From Cloeon dipterum (lineage: Eukaryota; Arthropoda; Insecta; Ephemeroptera; Baetidae), in NCBI RefSeq assembly GCF_949628265.1, contig NC_088786.1, positions 12,462,001 through 12,526,000 on the forward strand: a DNA stretch of 64,000 bases, read 5' to 3'. Below, piece by piece: positions 27,761 to 40,000 of this stretch (position 1 is its first letter; each line of letters starts with the position of its first letter). A model generated the notes under the pieces. The model did no database searches, was not told the DNA's origin, and saw only the letters and a program-made list of their open reading frames with translations. The position numbers and the translations under genes were made by a program.

Positions 27761-30700
27761 ATGCGGCTGTCACTTTCAGCGCTGCTTCTAATTTTAGTTT
27801 GCATAATTTGCTCAATAATCATCAGCAAAATCTCAAATGTGATTAACGTGGATGTATCTGATTCTTCTTTGGATGACGCTGAACAAACAAAACATTCATC
27901 AAGAGGGCTGAAAAACCAAGAGGAACCCCTGCCAAAAAGCAGAATACCTGGAGACGTTGCCGACAACCTTATTTGGTTTCTTCAAGTAATTTGTATGAAA
28001 GGCTTTTATGTTTCACTAAGTAAATTTACCTCAATTAGATATCTGACATACACATCAGTGTTTTTCATGATATGTCACGGGTTACTGACTTGAAGGACTT
28101 CTGCAGCAAAACTATTGATGCCATCAAACCCACTGTTGTGTTAGCTTCGGGTAACCATTTAAATACCTTTTATTTGTATTCAAATGAAAATATTCTTCTT
28201 CAGGTGACCTAACTGATGCTAAAACAGCTGATAACATGGGCTCCAGACAGTATATTGAGGAATGGCAAAGCTACAAGTCCATCTTGGAAGAATCGAAGGT
28301 GCAGCAGAAGACGTTGTGGCTTGACGTTAGAGGGAACCATGGTAAATAGTCTAAACATTGTCTTGTTCTCTATTATTTCTTGAGATTCTATTAAATGTAC
28401 GTTTAAGGGTTTATCTCACAGTGCATGTTTTGTATTCTTTTGCTTAGATCAAATTGATTATTTTTGTTTCTGCCTACATAATTCCCAAACAATATGAACT
28501 GAAACTTTTAAGCACTTGACTTTATTAAAGAATAACTTAGTCTACAGAGTAGAGAGTATGATAATGCAATACTTTGCAGATAACTTTAACGTGCCTGGGC
28601 TCTACAGTTCAGAGAACTTCTACCGCAACTTTTCGGTGCAGGGCCAAAAGCACCTCCGGTCCTACATGGTTCAAGTCAAGCACGCTTCTGAGACTTATTC
28701 CTTTGTTGCTGTCGATGCTTGCTTGGACCCAGGGCCAAAGAGACCTTTCAACTTTGTTGGTGTTATTGGATTGAAAGAGTATGAGCAGCTGCGCGAGTTT
28801 GAAAGGAGGACAAGAATGGAGAGCAACTACTCAATTTGGTTTGGGCACTACCCCACCTCTTGCATCCTCTCACCCTCACCAGGGCTTAGGCCATTAATCG
28901 GAAAATCTGGATACGTCTACCTCTGCGGGCATCTGCATCAACTGGGAGGCATTGTGCCAAACATGTACACGCTGCAGCAGAGTGGAAATTTGGAGCTGGA
29001 ACTTGGAGACTGGAAGGATAATAGAGTGTAAGTTGTCTCTCAATTTTTAATTTCATTCATGTAAATATGGAATTGGTGTTGCAAGGCATTTTCCCCTTAC
29101 AACCTCTTCTTATAATTATGAAGTATTTATGTCTATCTAAACATTTTTGATCCTTCATTCTTCCTATAGTTAATTATACAAAATATTACAGTTACCGGTT
29201 GCTTGCATTTGACCACGGCCTCTTCTCCTTTATTGACATCCCACACAATGAGTGGCCGGTGATGCTGCCAACCAATCCTAAACACGCACTCTTTATGATT
29301 CCTGGTAAAGAGTCCACGGCCAGCATGCTTAACTCAAGCCACATCAGAGTGCTTGCTTTTTCAACCGCGTCAATCACTCATGTTAAAGTCCGAATCAACA
29401 ATGGTGAGTGGGGTTCCTGCCAAAATGTAAAAGATGCCTTGTACATTTTAAAGTGGAACGCAACTAGATACAAGAAAGGAATGCACCACTTGACGGTATC
29501 TCTGAGCTCCAAATTTAAAGGTGGATCTTAAGTTTGCTTAATCCCAGGTTGAAGTTGAAGACGAACTAGGCCGCGTCAAAAGCCTGACTCAACCATTCTC
29601 CCTTGATGGCACTCGCATGTCCTTCAGTATTCTCCCTCGAATTGCTCTGATGGTCAATGCCAGCATGGTTGTAAGTAAAATGGAAACATTTTGTTGATTT
29701 GAAGGCTTGTCATGGGATGCTTAAACTGAGTAACGTAGATAAACTTGGCTATTAGCATTTACATTAAAACATCAGGGATTGGAGCTAACAATAGCCATGA
29801 GGGATAAACAATTTTAAAAAAACAATTCCTAAAACTGACCATTCATTCCAAATTTGAGCATGATATTTAATGTCCCCAAAACAAAACATAGTGGGCTCAA
29901 ATAGATAAATACGTTACATCTAAAGAAATACTAATGATTCTTTATCAATATAACACTTTTTGAATTTTTAAATGTACAGTTTCAGTGCATGTTTGGAGTA
30001 ATGCTGATTGTTTGCATTGTACCTCTGTGCATTACAAGATTTCTACATAAACTTGTAAAAAGTAAGTGACTTATGCACTCCTGCATCTGAAACACTAAAT
30101 GCAAACACAATATATTTTCCTCCAGATAAGAAAATACGAAGACCTCGTTTGCGAATCCAATTCTTCCAAAATTGGCTCCGAAAAATCTGGATTTTGTCAA
30201 CAGTGGACAGAATTTTCTTTCCTCTAACGTTGTATGTTCTCTACCTGACAATAGGTATATATTTTGAACTCTCAGTAAAACTTCACTCTAAATACCATAT
30301 TCTAGGCCCTTGGTCTATTGGTGAGGTGATAGAGAATCACACAGGCATTATTTTTGCCTGGGGAACAATAATTAATGGCTCCTATTTGCCTGGATCAATG
30401 ACCTACGCCTATGGATTCATCCAGGTAAGCTCATTTATGATCATTTAGATTTTAATTATATCTCAAAATAATATATATATAGCAGAGAGTAAGAATGCAA
30501 TTTTTAATAATTTCAAAGCTTTGCTCAATCTCTTTGTAAACCATTCTTGTTTTTGTCGATTTTTAAATAAGAAATATTGTTATCTGATGTATAAACTTTA
30601 AAAATTAAATAATTTAAACCATGAAAAAGATTAATATTTGAACTGATATTAATTAAAATTCACAGCTCTTCACCTACCAGTTTCCGCTCACCTTGTTTCT

Positions 30701-31138
30701 CGCTCACACAGTGGATAAACGGTAAATTTGGTTATTGCCTGTTGGCTTGATTATTAACCCATATATTCAGATTTCAGACCTTGTATGTGTTTGACAACTG
30801 TTCAATGCTGGGGTACCTATACCGCCATTCCCCTTTCATCCTGATCGTAGCGATTCAGATGGCGTATGCCTACTTTTTCTGGCTCGCGTATGGCACATTA
30901 GCATTTGTGTTAGGACCCCTGCGCACGTGGTCGATTGCACTGGGAATTTTTCTCTGGTTTCAAGCAGTATCCTTGCAGGAGAACAGCTTCAGGTACATCA
31001 ATAATGATAGCATAGTTGGTGAAGGACTAAAATTGATTAAATTGTCAAAACAGGGAGGCCAATCTGGTGTGGATCAGCAAATCTGCTGGCGTTCGATGCT
31101 CATTAGCCAAGGTTGAAGAGGAGATGACCGCTACTTAA
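27761..31138 (+). CDS. TMEM62: TMEM62-like membrane protein with calcineurin-like phosphoesterase domain, 680 aa
   Basis: Orthologue of the poorly characterised transmembrane protein 62. Twelve exons: 27761-27985, 28039-28150, 28204-28341, 28580-29027, 29192-29495, 29548-29670, 29980-30061, 30126-30254, 30306-30424, 30666-30721, 30771-30992, 31054-31138; 2043 nt (human 643 aa). A signal-anchor-like N-terminus (LSLSALLLILVCIICSIII) is followed by metal-site motifs: SDIHIS at 77-82, GDLTDA at 113-118, GNHD at 156-159, WFGHYPTS, and CGHLHQLGG. Then comes the family block LELELGDWKDNR and a beta-rich region. The C-terminal third has several hydrophobic segments and the GTLAFVLGPLRTW motif shared with vertebrates. 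Metal ligands look complete, so phosphoesterase activity is possible, but no substrate is known. The active-site face is probably lumenal or extracellular, by analogy with the predicted topology. Confidence 0.95.
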
Positions 31139-31418
31139 TACCAACATCCTCAATAAGGTTTCCTTTTTATTTTTGTGATAATTTTACAGAGATATTGCTG
31201 GCGATGTCTGTTTAATTAGTTTTAACCATTCTACTGCGTGCAGGACAAAAGTGTGAATAGTTTAGTGTTCTTTTGGCAGGAAACAAATTCCATTGATCGA
31301 CTGAGGGTTAACTTAGCCAGAGGATTTATATATTGTATTTTAAATAAGCACTATACAAGCGCATACCAAATATTAGCCTACTGTACATTTCAATCTGTGA
31401 TTATGCAAGTGTTGAGAA

Positions 31419-31424
31419 TTTATT
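31419..31424 (-). terminator. Candidate poly(A) signal of CPPED1
   Basis: TTTATT on the plus strand. I saw no closer canonical signal between here and the CPPED1 stop at 31840, so its 3' UTR may run through the palindrome. A non-canonical signal nearer the stop is possible. Confidence 0.35.
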
Positions 31425-31538
31425 CTAAAGAGCACTCTTTCTCCTTTCTTCTGAAGAACTCTCTCTCGAACTCTCCACCAATAATCAAAATTGAGCCTGC
31501 CCTGCCTCAGGGCTATAATTGTGTTAGTAGTGCAGTTT

Positions 31539-31656
31539 AAGGATGGTAGACACAGGATATGGCAGTCGACTTTGATCCTGGTTACTCGCCGTTTGTTAAC
31601 AATAGCAGAGTAACTAAGATCCAAGTCAATTATCATATCCTGCGTCTACCATCCTT
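31539..31656. mobile_element. 118-bp palindrome flanked by a 10-bp direct repeat
   Basis: The two ends read AAGGATGGTAGAC and GTCTACCATCCTT, and pairing continues inward (CAGGATATG, GACTT.GATC, GTTACTC) to a partly self-complementary centre at GTTAAC. Immediately outside, GTGCAGTTTA occurs at 31530-31539 and again at 31658-31667, as expected for a target-site duplication. It sits in the 3' UTR of TMEM62 and antisense to the likely CPPED1 3' UTR. Alternatives are a microRNA-type precursor or another structural RNA. The 10-bp duplication favours a tiny MITE, perhaps Mutator-like. Confidence 0.7.
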
Positions 31657-31796
31657 GGTGCAGTTTAGCGTCAAGCCAAATAATATAGTCATTGTTGTTG
31701 AATAGTATGTATATAGTGACGATCTATTCCTTCTTAGAGCAATTCAATAATATTCAAGCTTGGTTCAATAATAGGATCATTTTGTTGTAAAAAAGC

Positions 31797-31802
31797 AATA
31801 AA
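31797..31802 (+). terminator. Poly(A) signal of TMEM62
   Basis: AATAAA about 660 bp after the TMEM62 stop and only about 40 bp before the CPPED1 stop on the other strand. Confidence 0.6.
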
Positions 31803-31839
31803 ACGCTATTATCTCAATTGCACTGATAAACTTGGTATT

Positions 31840-32959
31840 TCACATATTAAGTAAAACGTTTTCAGGAAATTGTGTGAAAGGAAAATACTCGTGTTTCACG
31901 TGATCTGCAAAAACCTTAACAATTCTCATCCCGGACTTGTCGGATCCAAGTTGTCCACCAATCGCGCTTGTAGTTACCATCTCCAGTTCTTCAAAAAATC
32001 CTCCAGCATTTCGATGGTAGTGTCCACAAAACACGACTTTAACTCCTGAAAATGAACTCGTCAGCTTGCAACCAAACATCATAAAATCTAGCTTAACCTG
32101 CTTCTTTGAATTTGGGCAGCCACTTTTGCCGAATTTCTGGCCGCAAAGAAAAGTAAGCATCTGCAGTGTTAGCTTCGTCATATTCATTCAAAAACCACGG
32201 GATGTGCTGGAATATAATGCCAAACTTTGCTCCTGAATTTTTCAATGTATTCAGCTGCTCTTCAAGCCAATGGTCTTGTTTTTCTGCTTCTTCTTTGACC
32301 AGACTGCGATCATGCCAGAATTGAGAGTTTACCACGATATGGAAAACGCCGCCACACCAGAATGAAAAATAGTCATCGCCAAATGATGATTGATATCTGA
32401 TTGGAAATTTTAATTTGCAGGCCAGCAACAAATGAGTAGTTTTACGCTAGCAAGTCAGCGCTGCTCGGTTGGTTCCCCACATCATGATTTCCGCACACGC
32501 ACACCAGGGGTATCAAAGGGTCAAGATTGCTCAGTATTCGCTTCAAATCTCGCTCCTGTTCCGCTCTCAACGCAGGTTCTTCACCTTTAAAAAGAGTAAT
32601 TTAACGAAGAGGGTTTTTCCAAAACTATAGTTTACTCACTCGGAAATGCATCACACAAGTCGCCACAAATGACAAAAAACCTTGGTTTTTGCTGAAGACT
32701 GTTGATTTTCTCGACAGCTGTTTTGGTAAGAGCGATTTCCTTTTGCCACCCAGGCTCTGGGTTCTTTTCAATGTAACGTTGTATAAGACCAAGTTGACAA
32801 TCAGCCGCTTGAATGAAAAAGAATGGCCCGTTCCACTTCATTTCGTTCTCTGCTTGGATTTCAATAATATGAATTACAAGATATTTCGAGTTCACATTAT
32901 TACAAACCTCCATTGAAGCCACTGTGCGTTCGGTTTTGGTTTTTGTTCTGCCATTCCAT
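31840..32959 (-). CDS. CPPED1: CPPED1, calcineurin-like phosphoesterase domain protein 1, 301 aa
   Basis: Metallophosphatase of the CPPED1 (CSTP1) family. The human protein is a Ser/Thr phosphatase reported to dephosphorylate AKT. Five exons from the minus strand: 32908-32959, 32640-32849, 32446-32584, 32098-32396, 31840-32045; 906 nt (human 314 aa). Metal-site motifs in order: AADCQLG, FFVICGDLCDAFP, CGNHDVGN, FQHIP, and FCGHYHRNAGG, all intact. The GDDYFSFWCGGV and NSQFWHD blocks match vertebrates. The chosen start splices a 58-bp AT-rich intron (32850-32907), giving MEWQNKNQNRTHSGFNG before ENEMKWNGPFFF. If that intron is retained, an in-frame ATG at 32913 would give a slightly different N-terminus. 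It is tail-to-tail with TMEM62, so two unrelated calcineurin-fold genes adjoin. Confidence 0.94.
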
Positions 32960-33349
32960 TTTGTTAGAATTATGTTGCTTTAGTTTTATTATAGTTCTGC
33001 TGGGTGCTAACCTGGTGCTAACGACTGACGACTGTGGATTGTGGAACATGAACAATCTAATACATAAATATATAACGCTTTGCAATTTTGCAAACCGGCA
33101 CACTAGAAAAAATATTCACTTTTTTAACCAATCTGGCAACACTGAAGCTTATATCTTGACGAGTCGCTCTGATTGTGAGGCGGGAACAATTAATTGGAGT
33201 TAGGTGTAATATTATTTGTTTTATGTATCTATATTCCTTGTCAATTTAAACAAGAGCTGTAGAGTGAGAGTGCACAGCCAGTTAACTTATTTTTTCGAGT
33301 CTTGCAAAATTGAAATTGTTTATACGCTCAAGCTAATTTTGGATAATAA

Positions 33350-33724
33350 ATGGTCCATGGATATTTGAACATTTCAGGGAGGGCATTTTACCCCATTTTT
33401 CATTATTATTGCATCTATCCTTCGTTCATCGCCAGGTCGAGATCAGGTCTTACCTGCAACGCGAGACTCATCGCCTTAGCGCGAACCTTCCTCGGTATAT
33501 ATGATAGAAGTTGCGAAATTCCTTGTGGGTCCCTTTCGGCTCCAGAGGACCGCCAGTGTAGAATTAACACAAACATTATTCCTGGCCAAGGCGGATTCCC
33601 AGCCTGCTCATCTTCTGATGGCTGGTATTATACCAGGCTTCCTGCTGAAAATGAGAGCCTCTCCTTTCACAATGGGCTCGAGTTAGCTATCTTTTCACCG
33701 TTTCTCACTAAAGCCTGTCAATAA
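33350..33724 (+). CDS. Possible small gene or transcript, 124-codon frame, unrecognised
   Basis: A frame runs from ATG 33350 to a stop at 33722-33724. AATAAA begins at 33720 and overlaps the stop, so it would not leave room for normal processing unless the site is used by another transcript. An alternative 61-codon frame at 33501-33686 overlaps it. Sequence 33420-33720 is more GC-balanced than its flanks, and a CAG acceptor-like site precedes 33437. No domain is recognised. It could be a non-coding exon or a decayed gene upstream of CPPED1. Confidence 0.25.
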   Translation: MVHGYLNISGRAFYPIFHYYCIYPSFIARSRSGLTCNARLIALARTFLGIYDRSCEIPCGSLSAPEDRQCRINTNIIPGQGGFPACSSSDGWYYTRLPAENESLSFHNGLELAIFSPFLTKACQ

Positions 33725-33729
33725 AATTA

Positions 33730-36490
33730 TCAACAAGAGATGTGTTTATTCGGTTAAAAAGACACATCACTTTTATATTATATTAAGTGTGGACTTCCCT
33801 CTCACTTTACACTTCTCGGTCTGATAGGAAAGAATCAATGTATTATATAATGCCACATCCTACCGAGATGTGTGAGTCCTCCAGCTCTATTTTTTGTCAG
33901 ACCGACATTATATAAGTCTTATTGTCTGTCTGTGCCCAGCAGTGCAGGAGGCACTAATCAAATAATGGAATGTTGCTGGACTTTCTGAGGAGTAACGCCA
34001 ATTAAGTGCCTGTTTTGCATTTATATCTTTTTTCTGTCTTTGCTGCTACACATATTAACTTTTCAGGTTCCAAATTTAAATAAAAGATAAAAAATCGTTA
34101 GTAAAATAATGTTTTAATCACATTGCCATCATGATACATCTCATTATTAGGTGATACACATTCACATACATAGGGGATGAGTTTTGTTTGCGTGTTGCTG
34201 GTGGTGTGGTTTCTGTGTTTGTTTGTGTGTGTTTACCATAGTTTTGGTATAGAATTCATTGCAGTGAGCAATACGTCGATTATGGTTTAGTGATCAATTA
34301 TTTATAAACGCGAACATACAGCTTGCTTATAATATAGTATATTTTTACACAGCATGTCATTATATATCTAATTTGTTTCCTTCTAGCACTCTCCTTCCCA
34401 ATTATAATTTGATATATTATTTTTCTCCTGCCGGGGCATACTGTAAAAAAGTCTGAAATTTTATCCAAATGGGCGCAAATATTTTTCACCTTATGATGGG
34501 CACGTGCGTAGGAGAGTTGATCGCGCACTAAAAGTTTACTCTTACTGATACAGAATCCTACTGATACATACACTAAAACCGTTGTCATTGCACGCGGCTT
34601 TTTCGAAAACAATTTACCCGAAATGCCCGAACGCTTCAAAGGTTGTGTTAAACATCAAAAATGAAACTGTCTTGCTGGTTACGGAACCGGAATTATTTAT
34701 GTCCACAGATAGTTTCCGGTGCTTTTGTTGGGGGTTCGCACCAAAGGTGAGCACCGCGTAAAGTGTATGTTACAAAGCCTTAAAATATTGCCAATCGGAA
34801 AAAACTACACGTAAAATTCTTAATTTATCTGGAAAATGGGTCCCGACGTCAAAAGTTTCCACAATCCTATGATGAATTCTGCGTATGTACAAATGATAAA
34901 CATTGCCGGGGAAAGTCCTGCTTTTATTCCAGGTTATATACACACCGACTGAGTTTAGGAGGTGGTTGTTACACTCAACACAAATCATGTATGTACATCG
35001 TTAGTATTGCATAACCACTTTTTTATCTCGTATTTTGATTCGTGATGCTCGGTTTGCGAATGATAAACTCAACCATAAAACATTACTTTGTCATATATTT
35101 AACAAACGATCTGCAACATCCAACATCAAATAGAGATGCGCGCGTGTGTTCTTTACAACGAAACTGCTTTGATATTAATCGTGTTGAAACGACAATCATG
35201 GGCGCTATGATGTGACATTCAAAATTCGAAAAACATTCAACAGTGTAAATTCAACAGCAGTTTTTACATCGTATTTTGACCAACCACTCGACTTTTTGCG
35301 AGTGGTAACATTGCTTTGAAACGCATGAAATTCTGCGTGCTGCCTAAATTGTGGCTATTTGACGCCGTGTGGGTCTTGAAAACAATTCCGCTGATGTGGT
35401 CAGGGCAGCCAGATATTTTGAATGAGTCTATTTATAACTATATGTACATAAATTTCGAGTTTGAAAAGTGAGAAATTTTTCCGATTGAATTTAAAATCAA
35501 CTTTGATACACACTCAGGTTAGTGGTTAATTTAGAGTTTGGGACGAGAGAACACTGAAATATTATTTATTTTTAGGAATGCATGTGAAAATTTCGTGGCG
35601 GCGATGCTTTAAATACAGACGAGATAAGCAATGGAAAATTTTATCAGATAAATAGAGTTTAGGTGTTTCTTCCTCATCGTTAACTGCGAATCGTTTTGGA
35701 CCTTGGATAATACCTTACAGATAAAAGCTCGAGCTAGGGTACAAAAATGCAAAAAAATGAAGTTTTGTGGCAGATTTAACAAATTTAGATGATTTTCCTG
35801 CCGGAAGAATTCATTAAGAGTTGGCACCAAAATGTGATATTTTTACAAGTAAAAAGCAGATTTTAATTGGGAAGCCAGACCTTTTCTAACAGTATAAGCA
35901 TTTCCTTGCTTTGAAATTGGGTTCACCCTAAATTTTCGATATCTTGTCTACTTATATGGTTCTCTTCTCTTTATATTTTACCGATTGATCAGTGATTATA
36001 ACATCAGTCAAAAATCACCCAAAAATGATGGTGTTTGCGCGTCTCAAAACGCGTCAATTTCAATCTGTTGTGTGTATGGTGTTGTGCAAGGCAACACAAC
36101 GGCAAATTTCGCTATTTCCTCTACAGTATTTGGACCTTCCTTGACTTTGTATATCTGTATTAAATGCAAAATTGACACTTCCCAAAGTTCTCAATGGGTT
36201 CCCCCTGCGCTGAAATTTTATTTAATATTAATTTCGAGGCGGGACCTTTTGGAAACAGAGGTTGAAAGTGTCGGATTATGTATGTATTGCGCGCGAAGCT
36301 TTTTCTTTGGCAGTCGCTCTTGTGCTTGTAAAATTGTATCCTTGTGATAATTCCAAAATTGGCTTTAATATGGCTTATGATATTCAACACGCTGCTTCAC
36401 TCGCGACTCTATACAAGCTCATGTTTCTAGATTAAGTCCTTCTATGTGGGGAATCACTTACAGTTTCAACGAAATAATCAAGATTCAACT
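33730..36490. other. Spacer downstream of the RGK gene
   Basis: No supportable gene. The sequence is AT-rich with GT-rich patches near 34190-34240. Apart from one short hairpin at 35283-35306, I see no structure. Confidence 0.5.
35283..35306. other. Perfect 8-bp stem, 8-nt loop hairpin
   Basis: ACCACTCG, a loop of ACTTTTTG, then CGAGTGGT. Isolated, with no gene beside it; it may be chance. Confidence 0.4.
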
Positions 36491-36493
36491 GTT

Positions 36494-36499
36494 TTTATT
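36494..36499 (-). terminator. Candidate poly(A) signal of the RGK gene
   Basis: TTTATT on the plus strand (AATAAA on the gene strand), 567 bp beyond the stop. Confidence 0.35.
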
Positions 36500-37065
36500 T
36501 GACTCAAAATAGAAATAATAAAATATAAAATCGCGCGTGGTTAGCGATGGCAAACTGATCTTGTGTGTTAGTGCGCATTTCTTACAAAAGACATAGTAGC
36601 ACAAATTAAATTCATTTCGTCATTCCTTATCACATTAGTTGTGGTGTGTACATACAAATAACTTAAAACTATTTGCTGGGGAGCTTTCTGAAAACTTGAT
36701 CCTTAATCGGTAAATATATACGACTACAAATACATGTTAATCCATGGCCTATACAGCGGATACAAAAGCTAATCAAAAGTTACTCTCAATTTTGCTAATG
36801 AACAGTCTTTTTTCCTCATCGCTAAATGATGTTGCGTTTGTTTGTTTTTCCCAATTGCTAATCGATATACACAAAATTTGTGGCCGAATCTGTCCAAAAG
36901 ATACAAAATATTTCGTGTCAATCAACACAGTAACAAGGTTTTGGATAATGGTTGCGGCGAGGGAACAATCAGGTTCCGTGATGAATATACAGTATTCGAT
37001 TAAAGCTTTTTTTCTCTTGGAAAGTGCGAGATCATCGGCCCGAATTGAGGAGCAAATCGGGTTGG

Positions 37066-40000
37066 TTACAGCACGTGCAAGTTCTCGCAGCTCTTAGACT
37101 TGCTGTCCCTGCACCACACCTTGCCCAGAAGACCTTTGACCTTGAGGCTGGCGGTGGTGCGCGCGCCGCGGTACTTTCGCCGCGACGATCGCTTCCGCAT
37201 CAGGTTTTGCGAGCGCTCAGGGTCCTGCAATTTCAGCCGGATCTGCGTCAGGGTGCCCACCAGCAATTCGTCGACGTTGTGGTTGATCGCTACTGACGTC
37301 TCGATGAACTTGCAGTCGTACGAGGTCGCCAGGGTTTTGCCCTCTGTCAACAGAACGAGCAAAATGTCAGAATACGATAGTCCAAAAATTTGAGAGGCAA
37401 AATAGAAATAACAATCTCATCGAGTCAGCCTTTCCTGATCAAATGTGAAAAGTAAAAATCCGGTTGGTCAGGTTTGGCTTAATATAAGCTATTTAAACTT
37501 GAAGCTTGTTTAAACTTAAAGGGTCTACATTTTATTTTTAAAAATTTGCTATCGAGGATGCTTGTCCATGTTTCCTCCAATTTCGCATTCAAGTGCAATA
37601 ACTGAAAGTTACGTATGCAAATCATTTCCCCCCTGATTTCAGGACAGCGACTAAAATGCAATATTCTCATTGGTGTATGAGTTATCAATTTTTTTCATAT
37701 CGATGTTGTTAGCTGGCACTAAAAGCGTTTTGCCAGCCATTGAAATTCTGGGGAGAGGGAAAGAGAAAACAATAAAATTGAGGCAGCACGCGCAAACGCG
37801 CTCCCCATTTTTTTTCAGAGCGGCGACTGACTGCCTGGTGCAAAATAAATAAATGAGAACAAACGCAAATAATGTAGAGCTTTCCGTTTCCATTCAGGTG
37901 TTGCAGTGCATGCGAAAAAAGTCTCTCGTATCCTCCCCGGGCTGTTTGTCGCTCAAACAAAGACACGAGTCCTCGCCCTCTCACTTCGCTCGTGGCACCA
38001 GCCAAGGGACGCAATATAAAATGCCCGACATTTGTTTCCTCACTTCCGTGGATATTAATTTAAGTCTTTTCATACCAAAATTATAGCATTTCCCTTTCTC
38101 CAATAGATTGGAATTTAAACCAAATCTTTTTTTTTTTGTAATTTAAAGAACTAACGTCACAAATAATACAAGAGGCAAAAAGATCCTCCATTTTTCAATC
38201 TTCAAATATTTTTTCTAAACAATCAGCTTGTTAAAAAATGAATACCCTTAGCCAAGAATATGCACTATTTTCTGCCTGGAATATCTTATTATTTTTTAAT
38301 TGAACATCATATTCACCTTCTGTTGTCACGACTCTGCTTCGGACGAGGTCAGTTTTGTTTCCAACCAGGATGACGGCTTTGGTGCCGACGGACGCAGTCT
38401 TCCACAGAAATTGGAGTGTCTCCTCAGCGGCTAGCTTGGACTCTCGTTCGGCTACTGAATAAACGACGACGTAGGCGTGTGGCTCGTAAGTTGTGATGCA
38501 GTTTTCGGGCTGCAACAAGCGGAGAGCAATTTGAATTTCATTTCACGTGAGATAAGAGGGCAGAGATGGGGGATGAAATATTGCGCCGAATATCTTTTCC
38601 ACGAGTTTGTCGTATGAATAAATCTGCCGCTGTAACGTCTCCAAGTGAAAAGTCGTGCGACAAGCAGAGCGGAATGGAATTTTTTCGAGAGCCTCTCGCA
38701 GACAAAGTAGCTTTTCGTCAGCAAAATACCGCGCTCCACCCCTCGACAATCGTGTTTTGCCGCGAGTTTTCTCTGTTTCCAAAGAGTACAGTGTCAAGTA
38801 GGGGGAAACATGCAGAGTTGGCAGAAAAAATTGTGTATCTGCCGCTTGTTGAGGAATACAAAATTTATGCCATGAATTTGGAAATAAATTTGAATAAACC
38901 TGAGTCTGCACATTAAACTCTGATGAAACGAATAGAGTTCCTTCCATTTGATAGAAATCAAAGGACATTTAATGTTCTTGCAAAATTCGCATCAATGAAA
39001 TGAATTAATGATTTTGATGGTGCCGCAACCCAAACTCAGACAAAATTCAAATTGAAACAACGTAGGCAATCCGCGTGAGAAATAAACATGAATCGGGCAA
39101 ATGTGTGATGGACAACCTTTGGCCCACCACCTATACTTGACACGAGCCCTATTGATCTGTTGCCATGACAACCTGCACTACACCAAAGTAGTACTTTTAA
39201 AGGTGCTTCTGCAGGCGTACGCTTTGATCATTGTTGGTCCTACGTGCATGCATTAGCGGTATTAAGCCAGACTAAAGTAAATTTGTCTGCGCCCGGCTTA
39301 GAAGGAATAAAAAATTTACCACAGAGACCGAAAATATACCGGGAGATTCCATTAACGTTACCATGACAACATTTCATTTGATTTCTGGACATTTATAGAA
39401 TTTTTCTTTTAATTTCGAGCATAAACATGGTCAATATTATAATAATATTCAGTGCATATCTCTTACAAAAGAACAAAATCGACCCAAATTGGCTGTTTAC
39501 TCTGGAGACGACGAAGCCACGTGCCCTTGCATGAGTAAAGTTATGCATGCAGTGCTGCAGAGCTGACGAGCTGGTTGCATACTCATGCAATAATATATTT
39601 TTCCAGCGTGAGATTAACTTTGGGCGGCGTAAATAATACCATGTCGGTCCACGTTTCTAGTTCATGTTGGAAACGGTCCTAGCACCACCCACAAATCCTA
39701 TTCCGCTAAATTATAATTTATTCAATAGCACAGAGTTAATTGAGTTGTCAGCGATCCGCTCTCCCACGAGCTGGAGAAGAAACTAAAAGTCACGCAACCC
39801 GATCTAATAGGGAGGAGATGAGCCTAAGATGAACTATATTTGTATACATGTAAAGCGGGAGAATCGGATGAGAAAATTATAGTGTGCCGACAAGATTTTG
39901 TCAAACACGCACAGCAAAAGGCATTTGACGTTTTTAATGTGCATCGTTTCCAATTATTATTATTTAATTTCAGATTCACGTGGCTATGATTTTGATTTTA

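Noticed and set aside
28440-28500. Acceptor-like site in the TMEM62 intron before exon 4
   Set aside because: Its frame hits a stop soon after. The acceptor at 28579 restores GNHDNFNVPG as in orthologues.
32850-32907. Uninterrupted frame through the first CPPED1 intron
   Set aside because: Open by chance. The 58-bp segment is AT-rich with GT-AG ends and a size typical for this window, and splicing gives a more plausible hydrophilic N-terminus. Kept only as an alternative.
38543-38968. 141-codon minus-strand frame between RGK exons
   Set aside because: Intronic, with no family features; the flanking RGK exons splice in frame without it.
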